NCBI GenBank assembly: GCA_022496185.1
Contig: WTXG01000004.1
Span: forward strand, 62,001-126,000
DNA: 64,000 bases
Source: Multifurca ochricompacta
Lineage: Eukaryota; Basidiomycota; Agaricomycetes; Russulales; Russulaceae
Direction: 5' to 3'
The notes below the pieces were generated by a model. That model worked only from the letters and a program-made list of their open reading frames with translations, ran no database searches and was not told the DNA's origin. Shown piece by piece: positions 1 through 10,373 of this stretch. A program made the translations under genes and the position numbers. Positions within the stretch are counted from its first letter, which is position 1; each line of letters starts with the position of its first letter.

Positions 1-803
1 GGCAAAAACTTCACGCCGCAGCATCGTTAATATTGTTGGAGATGTCTCTTCGCCTTAGCCAGAATTTGGGTTGGCATGTTGGCATAGTTGATATCGCTTC
101 CAGGCCGCGGCAATGTCAATTCGGGTCACTATACTGATGGTGCGACGGACTCCGCATGTATCAATCTTTTGTGAATGTTCCATGTGGATTTGTTGGAAGT
201 TGGTTCGGGGTTCTTTGCTTGAAGCGATCAAACGAGCGATCAACTAATATCATAAGAACCTCGAACCCCCCCCCCCCTTCCCCATTGGTAAGGGAAGGAA
301 GTAGTAGAGGTCGGGGAAGGAGTATTACACGCGCTGGTACTGGCTAGCCTTGCTAAGCCAGTCAGTGATTTTGTAGTAGCGAAATACACCACCTATGGGC
401 ACCCCTTATATTTATATTTTCACTTCATTTATCTTTTTTTCACAACCGCTCTCCACGCGCCATGGGAATCGACGACTTTGTTATTTCATGCGGCTACACG
501 GCAGCCGGAGAAGGGCGCAGGGGGATACATCAGGGGGATGGCGAGGGTATCATATATGAATATTGCCGAAAAGGAAAGAAAAAAAAAGTTCTTTGTCCAT
601 CTTCATAAGTGCGTAAACAAGGAACGGTGGGTGGGGGAGAAGGGGGGGGGGGGGAACCAGATGTTAGGACAAGAAGAGAGGACGGTGAAATTACAGATAC
701 GGTGACGCAGAGAGAAAAAAAAAGAGGAAAAGATAGACGCTGTGACGAATAGAAGACACAGCCAGGCACGTCTGTGTGGGCCCGCTTGGCGGACACATCC
801 AAA
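1..803. other. Intergenic, no gene recognised
   Basis: Short reading frames only; none resembles a protein family or shows a splice pattern. There is a C-run near 268-277 and a G-run near 643-654. Downstream of the LIM-RhoGAP stop at 804, so it probably holds that gene's 3' untranslated region. Confidence 0.5.
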
Positions 804-3800
804 CTATGTGCGCTGTCGCAATTGTACTGGTGTCGGTGGCCCATGACCATTGGGTGCGTAGTTAGGTGTCGGGGGCGCCACATCCCCACTGCGCCCGAAG
901 GCCGCCGAGCTTGGCCGGGACGATGGCAGCTGCGGTGGGCGTTGCACGCTCGCCCACTCTGCGTCGGATGGCTGGTCGTTTACAAGAGGTCTTGGCTGAG
1001 GCGTCTGAATCATCATAGCGCCTTGCGAGAATGACGTTGATGTCGAGCCTGCAGGCGGATAAGAAGCTGGCAAGTGGGGCAGGCCAGGCTGAGGGGACTG
1101 TTGACGCGATTGGAAACCATTTCGAATGATGTGGTTTTCGGACTGGGCAGCTGGCAACGCCCCCGGCCTATCGTTTCGAGATGACGAACCGTTGCTGGAA
1201 TAGTCAGGCCAAGGATATGAGCCACCTAGAAATAAAAGTCCAAAAAGGCAAGTGACACACCGTGAGTCCAATAAGTCTCCCGATCTGTTCAAATGCGCCA
1301 AGTTGGCATTATTAGAATTGAATGGCGATGAGCCAGAGATGGGTGACATCAAAGGCCCAGTAGACCGGCCGCTAGATTTCTGACGCATGTACGCCTCACA
1401 TTTCTTCATGAAATCCTTACTAGGGAGCTCCATGCTATGCGCAAAGTATTCTTGGTCGTGAATGAGCGGTAAAAACTCCTCAGGAACGGTGAAGAATTCG
1501 TCCTGGTTTTCCAACAGCTCCGTCACCACCCTGATAACCCCAAAGCTTGATTCAAACGCAGGATCCCGACCAGCTGAGAAGAGGATGCTCGGACCTATGA
1601 CGGTCGCAAGGTTCGGAAGGTCCATCTTGCTCCCAGTATCGTCGAGGCTGTGCGCGAATGATGCAACCCATTTAAGAAAAACGAGAAGGACCTCCAACGT
1701 GTCTCGGTGACTCTTGGACAATATAAGCGTCAACATGTGCAACAGCCGCTTGCAGTCCTCATCGTTTTGTAGACCTACAAACAAGGCAAAGGGTCACTGA
1801 TAGGTAATCCAAGGTGAGTGCGTTCCTTAGACGCACCGGCTGATGCAATAAATAAGCGGTGTAACTTGAATGTCAAGAGGGGATCAGGGAGGTCACGAAA
1901 GAATTGCTTCAGTAAAGCTGCAATCTGTACCGGGTGCTCGGTAGTCCAATCCACAGAAGATGAGTCGCGGTCTAGTGCGACGATGAGCTCCTTCCGACGC
2001 CGGATGTTACCTGTCTTCCTAAAGATACCCTCAACTGACATATCTGCAATGCAATAAGTGCCCATGAGTGAAACAAGTCAGCATACTATCCTCGTATCCA
2101 GCACGCACCCATCTGTCGCATCGCTGAGATTACATCATCGATAAAGCTCGGGACTCTGAGGGTGGCTCTTGACGCGCCATGTAGTGAGTCTGCACCTTCG
2201 CGCTCGACAAGCAACTCTAAAGGCACTCCAAAGAGGCCTTCCAACCGTTCAGCTCGCCGTCAGCCTAGCGAAACCGACAAACGACTCACCTTTCTTCTTG
2301 ATATTCTTCTTGTCATTTCCTTTGAACAGCTTTCCCCAAAAGCCCTGCTTTTTCACCTCGACCATCTCCAGAATCTCGTCCAAGTCCACCTGATCGCGTA
2401 ACGGCGAGCGGTGTAATACCACCACGGCGGCATGCCTCACAATAGTGAGTTCAAGCGGCGTCAACTCTGCGACGTAGGGCACCATGCTCTGGCGTGGCAG
2501 TGAGCGGCGTTGTTCCATCGCCTGGGCAGCCTCCGCAAGTTGTGGTATGTCCGCGAGGGTGATCCCCTCAAGCGCAGGTACGGCTGGCGGTACACTACCC
2601 AATGATCCCCCTTCGGGCTGCGCAGCACCGGAGGGTGAGGAAGGTGTGGGCTCATCGACAATTTTAACTTCTGTAGTAGTTTTGCGCAAATAGTTAGGTC
2701 GTAGATCGGCGGAGGATGGAACAGGTGGAGAAGGGTTAAGGGTAGGCCGAGGTGGTCGTGCTTGTGGTGCTTGCTGTTGCGACTGTGGTGACTGCTGCTG
2801 TTGTCCAGGTGCTTGAGCAGGCCTCTGCGTGCGCGTGGAGCTCCCCCCAGCGCCCGGGACGCTCTGCTGAGTAGGACGCTGGCCTTGAGAGGCGAGTATG
2901 GAATCGCTCTGTTGCGCCTGTGCCTGCGACAGGGAACGCCCATTGCCCTGCCCTGGTGACGTAACCACGTCGCTTGGATGTGCTACCTTGCCGCTAGGAC
3001 TCTCGACGATGGTCGAACGCTTTGGTGTATGTGCCGTCGCGGAAAGCTTCCTGTCGAGATGGACACTCTTCATGCGCATTATGTCCTGGGAATTACGGTA
3101 TGGATCGTGTTCCGCCTCACCGGGGGGCACAGACGTTGCTGCGGATGTGGCAGAGGGCGCATTGGTGTCACGCACTGTGATGGAGAGAACAAAACACATA
3201 CTAGGCGTCAGCGGGATGACCTTGCGTTTCTTGAGGAGAAGGTACAGCCTCCTTAGGGCGACGTTCAGTAAAAACGCATACTGCTCGAGGCGCGACACTG
3301 CCTGGAAACCGCCACGGCAGCCCTGGTGTGCATGGTCCGTGCAAAAGATAACAGTTGGCACAGCACCAAACGACTGCGTGTCCACAATGCTGTCCAGCAC
3401 GTAAGTGAATATGTCAACGTTAGCTGGAGGTCGGCGCGCGGTGGTAATTCTCGGAGCTGTGCCTCCATCCTCAGCCTTTTCCTTATCTTTATCTTTGGCC
3501 TTGTCATCTGCCGTCGCAGCTGCGGGTGGAGCTGCAACTTTACCACATGTGTTGCACTGCACGCAATGTGAATGCCAGCGTTGGTACGTGCCAAGGCGGA
3601 CACAATCTTCTTCGACTGTGAGGCTGCATTTGACGCACAAGTCGCTCGGAGGATTGACGACTGGTACACTGCTGAGCGCTGGGTCGCGCGGGGCGCCAAG
3701 GAAAGGTGATTCCCCAGCATTTTCTGGCGCAAGGCTACGGAAGCCGTACATGACCCCGTTGGTACCTGTATTACCTGAAGTGGAACGCGGGGCAGGGATG

Positions 3801-5938
3801 ATTTCGCCCTTGGCACCTTTGATCATCCGACGGGCAGACGGGTTCCCACTTTGTACGGCGAGCAAGTGGAGTTTGTCGAGGAAAGACTGCATGGCTTCAC
3901 GCACGCCATGCTCGCGTTCAAGTTTGAGGGCACCGGTGAGGGCTATGCGAATGAGAATCTTGAGATAGTGAGCAAGACCGGTGACCAATGCTAGAAGTTC
4001 TTGAGTCATTCCCATACGACGTGCGCCAGTCTCTTGGGTATGTGAAAGTAAAGTGAATAAATCTACCGTCTTTCGGCAGAGCATACGAGCTTCCCTGACA
4101 TGTGACATGCCTGGGGGGAAGTGTGTGAGTGTGGGAGTGTGGGAGTGTAGGAGTGTAGGAGTGTGGGAGTAATGGAAGTGCAGGAGTGTGAGAGTATGAG
4201 AGTGTGGGAAAGTGGGGAAGGGGAAGGGGAATAAAGGTACCAGTACCTTTGATACTCAATTGGGTAAAATGCCATTCGAGGTCATCAATTGTCGCAAAAA
4301 GGACTTCCACGTGGAGAATGAACTTCTCCGCCATTCTGATGGCTTCCAAATATTGTCCGCTGCTCACGTGCCTTAGCATGTCCGATATGCACGCTGCACT
4401 TGATTCCTCGAATGCAGAAAGCACGCTGGCACGAATATTGGTTATAAAAACTCCGCTCAACATCAACACCCAAACACAAATAAACTTACGTCCAGATGCG
4501 ATAAACTTGTTGTTCCATCCTGATCTGCTTTTCCTTCAGCGATGCGTGTGTCTCCCGCCGTTCTTCCTCTGTGTACGGAAGTTCAGTCATGTCAGGGGGA
4601 ACCTCTGTAAGACTCGTTGGTCGACGGGAAACTACTTTGACATTCCAGAACTTCAGATAGGAACCGATCATCAGCAACGGGAGGTGAGCTCGCATCGGGG
4701 TGTTACCACAGACCTTGTTAATCATGTAACACTCTGGATGCCAGCATTCATCGCGCATGTTCCGATTGATCTCTACAAACTGCTTCAGAATGGCGGTGTT
4801 GCAGCCTGCACATTTGGTAGCAAAGCGCGTCGAGTAATGGTAATGACAATAAACGTCGTTGTCGTGTTCATAATATGAGTCTTGTGGCCCAAAAAGCGTC
4901 GGACATATTGAACACGTGAAGTGTTCGACGTGGAACTTTCTGTCTGCAGGAGAGTGAGGTGGAACTGAATGATATCTAAGCACGTGTAACGTACTGCACG
5001 CCGTGATGTAGCTCCCTCGTAATGCCATACCGCATTTCGCACAAATGAGATTGAGTCGCCGAAAGTAATCCCTTTCACATAGTGGCTGCTGCTTGCCATC
5101 GGGACCATCGATAGGGAAGAATTTAGAAGCGACGACATCCCCACAATCCTGCAAGGGAGTGAGAGATTGTCCAGAAACCGAGAACGTGATAGACTGCTTA
5201 CAATACACTTGAAGCATTGGAGATGGAAGACCGTCCCCAGGGCCCGAACGAACGCGCCATGCATGGGGAGCCCACAAGCAGAGCATAATCTGAAGGAAGG
5301 GTCCTCTATTAGACAGAACAGAAAAGAGTAGAGAGGATGAAGATGAGGATGAAAATGATAGGAAGAGAAAGTCTGTGCTCAAGAGAGGATGAAATTACTC
5401 ACGAGACCATGGTAGCGCTACTAGCAGAATTGATAGAAGGAGGTGGACGGGCATCCGCAAGGTTCGAAGAGGACGATTGCGAGGACGCAGAGGCACCGCT
5501 TAGTCGCCTAGTGAGTGTACCCAAGCGTTCGGAAGAGGAGGGTTGAGTACGGTCATGGGAACTGCCGCCCGGGGTGCTCGGGCGACTGGCGGAAAGGAAT
5601 GCTGGGGAAGGGTTGACGAAGACAGAAGAATGATTTAGGTCTTCGCTGCGAGAGTGTTTTGGTAATGATGCATCAGAGTAAGACTTGACAGGATCAAGAT
5701 CGTTAGTTGTCCCAAGAGTAGACGCGCGGGTTGGTAGGGATGGTCTTTCTGGGCCGTTCAAGACGGAGGACGGAGAAGGGAGAGAGGAGGGCATTTCAGA
5801 GGCAGGGGAGAGTCTGCGAGGGGATTGAAGTGGAGAGTCATAAGATCTGGGAGAGAGTGGGATAGGTATCCCGTTGGTAGACGAGGGAAGGTCTTGGGAA
5901 GGGACAGCGGGCTGATCTTGGGAATAGCCCATGGCCAT
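804..5938 (-). CDS. LIM domain-RhoGAP protein (Rga1-type)
   Basis: GTPase-activating protein for a Rho-family GTPase, expected at growth tips or septa where it limits Rho/Cdc42 signalling. The model starts MAMGYSQDQP at 5938; exon 1 ends at 5403 (GTGAGT) and exon 2 starts at 5289. A Ser/Pro-rich N terminus is followed by LIM zinc fingers: the first begins CSACGLPMHGAFVRALG (about 5284-5205), the next includes CAKCGMALRGSYITAC and FTCSICPTLFGPQDSYYEHD, then CAGCNTAILKQFVE. A further LIM lies near 3650-3270 (CVKCSLTVEEDCVRLG, HSHCVQCNTC, ending CTDH). After a Gln/Pro-rich linker comes the RhoGAP domain (about 2250-1480): FGVPLELLVEREGADS, then MSVEGIFRKTGNIRRRKEL with the arginine finger in FRKTG. 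The Ser/Pro-rich tail ends at 804. About eight introns; one carries a minisatellite. No frame break seen. Family assignment is firm, the exact orthologue is not. Confidence 0.9.
4121..4215. repeat. Minisatellite inside a LIM-RhoGAP intron
   Basis: Degenerate tandem copies of a roughly 10-base unit (GAGTGTGGGA / GAGTGTAGGA), about nine copies, lie wholly within the intron separating the exons that end near 4226 and begin near 4107 on the minus strand. Strand asymmetry is strong: G-rich on plus, C-rich on the transcript. Confidence 0.85.
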
Positions 5939-6432
5939 GAAGGAGAATTGTTATGAGTGCGACAGAGCCAGAGTGGATTCAAGCTAAGTTAATTGTTGAA
6001 GATGATGGCAATAGTTATTTTATTTAGGAAAAGAGAGAAATTTACCGACGGATGAGAAGCGGGGAAAGGGGGAAACAACAGTAAAAGTACTTGTAAGCGT
6101 GATGGTAGTCGACGTCGTTTAGTCGTACAGCGTTTCAGCGGTTCAGCGGTTTAGCGGCGGTTCAGTGGAATCCCGGTCGGGGTCGGTCGGTCGTTCGGTC
6201 GGTTACCTGTACTGTACCTTTTTCCTTTTCCTTTTCCTTTTTCCTTTCCCTTTTTCCTTTTCCTTTCCCCTTTTATTTTATTATTTTCTTTTTCCTTTTC
6301 CTTTTCTTCTCTCGTGTGTGCAAGAGCCCAGCCAGCCAACCCAACCCAAAATAAAAACGTGACATGTATCACAGACTAAACAATAGTGTCACTGTCACCC
6401 ATCACGTTGTCACACACCCCCCCCACAATAAG
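5939..6432. other. Intergenic: promoter of LIM-RhoGAP, 3' end of YVC1-like gene
   Basis: Tandem spacer between two minus-strand genes. It contains a GGTC-rich stretch (6170-6200) and a long pyrimidine repeat (6216-6311). No protein-coding signal. Confidence 0.6.
6216..6311. repeat. (CCTTTT)n polypyrimidine microsatellite
   Basis: About 95 bases of CCTTTT-type units with small variations, pure pyrimidine on plus apart from a few A. It lies about 280 bases upstream of the LIM-RhoGAP start, so it is purine-rich on that gene's sense strand. Confidence 0.9.
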
Positions 6433-9400
6433 TCACCTCATTCCAGTCCCCTCAATAAAGTTATCACCTGTACTCCCTCGTATCCCACTCAAAACTTCAT
6501 GTAAAAGTTCCTCGATCCGTTTCTGCCTCTTCTCAATCGAGTCAAGTCGTCTCGCCCACTCCAAACTTCCCAACGTCGATTCCTTCTCTTCAGTCTCCTC
6601 TGCCGTTTCCGGCTCCCATAACGCCTCCGATCGATCTTCCGGACTCTGCACGATGGCACTTTCATTTTCTCTGCTCGATGGAAACATCTTTTGCAAAGTA
6701 GTCCCAGACGACAGTCGTCGTCGAGTCACAGGGCCGTAGCTTATACCCTCTCGTGTCCCTGTTTGTGGCTGAGCATCTTCTGGTATCACTTCATCCATAA
6801 TGAGTGGCTGGAATAGCTGTGCCAGCGGGCTCGCCTGGACCATCGTCTCCCCCGGCCGATTCAACATCGTCGTGACACGATGCCGCCCTTGTCGTCCCGG
6901 AGAGCTGTCTGGTTTCATCGACGATTGCGATGGCATTCGCGAGTAGTTGTTACTCCCGTTCGATCCTCGGGTACGGCGGACTGAACCGCTTCGCTGGTGC
7001 TCTATTGAAGGAAGTGCACCTTGATCATGTGTATCTAACGCGCTGTCGAGTTGTTCTTCTAGTTCAAATATCTGAGTAAATCAGACTTCAGTTTGACCTT
7101 CTGGTCATCACAGAAGTGCGCCCACCGCATCAATATCGGATCCTACACCAGACATAAAGTTTTCCAGGAAAGCTGTGGCACATCCCCTTTAGCATCCTAT
7201 CCCAGAAGTACGCAAGTGACGCACTCCATCGCTTAATGTTCCTCGGCAGGGTTTCTATAAAGCGCTCTGTCGTTACCATGAGCGTCTCACCGACGCCTAT
7301 TGTCCCCGTCTTCTTGGCTTGGCGCTCATAAAACGCGATCGTAATCAATATCGGGAAGTTTGTTAATCTGCAGTGGCCTATTAGTCTAGAAGCCCAGTCC
7401 TGTCACTTTCGACGACAAGAACCTGATCATGAACACGTTAACCTGCATGAGCACGCTAGAGATTAATTAAGTTCGTGGCACACATATATGGAAGAGGAGA
7501 CCTTATGAAACCATCGTGGTGTTAGTACGTAACTCGCAGGGAGGAGGACCCAGAGGGCGAAGAGATTGACAGGCGGCTGGTATGAGAACAAGGAGTCTGC
7601 TTTGACACTGCCAGATATCGAGTTGGTAAGATCACATAGTATTATGAGACCACCAGACCAACCCTTCAATGGTTGACACAGCGCGCCTAAACATAGCCTG
7701 CCGCCAATGAGCCATGAAAAAAGAAAATCGCGAAAATCTAACCTCAGCTGCTGCATCCTCAGAAATGGTGGAGAATGTGTGAGAAAGTATCTGTCATCAT
7801 CATCAGATGGCAGAACTAAGGGCCGAAGAGGGGGCGGCACACCGAGACTAAGACTACGATGATAGCTCCCAAGTTAGTAGAGGCAGTTTAACCGCGCGAG
7901 GGAGACGTACCTGTGAGCAGTAATGTATTACTCAAGCAGGCGTATGTTACCATCAGAATTGGACCAAAAGTCTTGTCAAACTCAGCTGCCAAGAAATGTG
8001 AACCGGCAGGACATCCCTAATGGGTCCACTCACGGGCTTTCTCAAAACCAGCTGCATCAAGACCAAACCATATGTCGATCATCCACCAAGAAATTTGACT
8101 GGAATCATGAGTAGGTCAGGGGGACTGGAGAAGAGGCGGGCATTACCCTACAGAATACCTGTTCGGACTTGTGCCTTAGTGGGTTAACAAGGACTACAGC
8201 GATGCGATCGCACCCAGCCCTCGCTTTACTTAATCTAGAATGTGAACAAGTTTGGCATGTCATCCCATAGAAAGCGGTGTCAGCTTACGTCCAGAGCGCG
8301 TACAAGAAGCCGGCGAAACAGAAAACGGCGATGAGCATCAAAAACGCAAACTGGGTGATCATGGCCCGCAGAGATAGGACCATTAGGTTATTCTTCAACG
8401 TCACAAAGGCCAAGCTGGAGAGCGAATCACTTGTACAACAGACCTGTGCATACCAACACGTACGTGTTTCTTACCGAGGGAAGAGTAAGCACGCTATAAG
8501 CGCGAGGCTGTCGATGCCGACTTCTTTTGCCCAAGAGCCAGCTAGATGATATATCACTTACACTGCACAGTGTTCTGAGAGGACACTTACTTGGATGGAA
8601 TATCCCATAAATACGGAGAATCCCATAGGTGCAAAATATTGGTACTTAACGGTGATGATAAGGACAGCATCTCAGTTAGTTGTGGCGAGGAGCATACTAA
8701 ATGCAAGGTCAAATCCGTTCTAGAGTGCCTTCAGCGTCGGCAACATTGAAGCAAATCATCACGCACCCAAGTGCCTGTGAAGAAGACTAATGACGTCTTA
8801 ACAGTAACGCGTGACCGGGGAATTGAAAATGTCACCTCTAATCCCATGTTCTTGTATTGCTGCGACCTTCTCCAACGAGAATCCAAGCGAATATATCATG
8901 AACGCAACCTCCCACGCATTCAAGTGATCAACCTCGTTCAGTTCAACAGCAACGATGAAGAGTAGAAATAGTATTAAGAAGCTGGGAGGTCCCAAATCAC
9001 GAATTCGTCAGTAAGAAAGCTGCGAGTCGCGTACTTGAGATACTCTAGAACAGAGCGAATCGCAGGTACTTTGAGACTGTTACTTCTGTCAGCGATATCG
9101 GGGGCGCATTTAACGACGTAAACACGGACCGGTAATGGTCAAGCAATGGAGCGGTGTGTGGATTATAGAAGTGAACTGGCGTCCGTTTATACGTCTACAA
9201 GGAAGGTGATGCGACAGAAGTACAAGAACAATCACTTGTTGCAATGAGTGACACACATCAGAAAGGATAGAGTGGCTACTATCTGCTTGATAGACACATT
9301 TTCCGCTGAGGAAGAGCGATTTTCACCACGAGTTGAGGCCAGAAAGGGCCAGAATGTTACCTCCAGATAGCATCGATAACTTTCTGACAAGGCGTGCTCT

Positions 9401-10144
9401 TGATGAATCGCTTGGCCTTGCTGATAATCGCCATTTCAATAGCGTTACCAACTCTATCATCTAGCTCGTCGTTTTCCTCCCGAGCAATACTTAATGTCAC
9501 CGGGTCAGCGCCCGAATACACTGGCCAACTGGTAGCTGCAACCACAACCAGGTCAAGAAGGTTGTCCCCATACTCGCGCAGGCATCTGATGGCCAATATT
9601 TCGCAGAGATGTGCGCGGGTGCGAGAGAGAGAGGAGGTCGTAAGGTTATCATCGCGAATAAAATGTACACGGTTTAAGAGAAGGCAGAAGACGATAGACT
9701 TGTTACCCTGGTGCTGAAGATCACGATATTTGTTGGCCAAAGGGTGAACCAGAGTGTAAGTTAGGTCGGGAGCCGTCAACTGAAGGTAGCATTAGATTTG
9801 CACTGTAGTCTGGGGCTGAAAGGAGAAGACCGACTGCTTCGTAGGTTAATGGGGTGTCTAATATCGGAGTTGGTTTCTAACTGGGCCTAAATATATGCGC
9901 AAAAATTGACGTACCTATAAAATGCTAAGGTTGATAAGTCGGTGTCATTAATCAATAAAGGGTATGCAACTGTAATCCGTATTTCCGCACCGTGACATCC
10001 TTGAGAGATAATCGCTCAAAAAGTGCATTGTGAGAAACGTGACGGACGTACAGTTCGAACCATGTGAATGATTGGGAACACGGGTATGGACTCTATGTCC
10101 TCTCTTAGCAAAAGAGGTTGAGACTGCTGCAATACGTTGCGCAT
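6433..10144 (-). CDS. YVC1: YVC1-like TRP-family (TRPY) cation channel
   Basis: Predicted calcium-permeable cation channel, by family in the vacuolar membrane. I assembled at least a dozen short exons. The start is ATG at 10144 (MRNVLQQSQPLLLREDIESI), spliced from 10052 into TPILDTPLTYEA and then LTAPDLTYTLVHPL near 9778. Conserved cytoplasmic segments follow: NRVHFIRDDNLTTSSLSRTR and GNAIEMAIISKAKRFIKS (9650-9360). The membrane core includes FLLFIVAVELNEVDH and SLGFSLEKVAAIQEHGI (8990-8860), FPRLAFVTLKNNLMVLSLRA and MLIAVFCFAGFLYALW (8450-8290), ISWWMIDIWFGLDAAGF (pore region, about 8090), FGPILMVTYACLSNTLLLT and KADSLFSYQPPVNLFALW (7600). The C terminus (6936-6433) has a short coiled coil. 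Every junction kept phase with GT..AG or TAAG acceptors, so the gene looks intact. The first exon is the least certain. Confidence 0.88.
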
Positions 10145-10262
10145 TTAATACTGTCTGTGTCTGAGATTATGATAATGCTTGAACAATGTGGTGTGGTGCT
10201 GCTGTGGTCCTGTGGTGGTGCTCTGCTCTCCCCTAAATTATAAGTGCCACCGACGGTCAGGC

Positions 10263-10292
10263 ACGCGTCTTAAAACTCCGCAAAGCACGCGT
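10263..10292. promoter_or_regulatory. Paired MCB boxes (ACGCGT) upstream of the Mbp1-like gene
   Basis: Perfect ACGCGT hexamers at 10263-10268 and 10287-10292, 24 bases apart start to start, about 80-110 bases before the ATG at 10374. A third is in intron 1 (10479-10484). ACGCGT is the established target of the MBF factor, the class of protein encoded by this gene. The pair sits in the divergent promoter shared with the YVC1-like gene (start 10144). Function is inferred. Confidence 0.55.
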
Positions 10293-10373
10293 CGCGTTCC
10301 GCAAGACTTACTCGCATCAAGAGCTCGTCACGCTCGCTAACTCTTGTCTTTCCCTCGCTCCTCCGACGGGCAA

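Noticed and set aside
3265..3816. Minus-strand 183-codon frame overlapping the LIM-RhoGAP gene
   Set aside because: It is a second frame of the same strand; the real exon in this interval carries the LIM domain and splices properly.
9888..10052. Extra exon in the YVC1-like N terminus (AYPLLINDTDLSTLAFY)
   Set aside because: It reads well and has an acceptor and donor, but including it breaks the phase from the first exon. Direct splicing from 10052 to about 9887 keeps one frame. It could still be an alternative exon.
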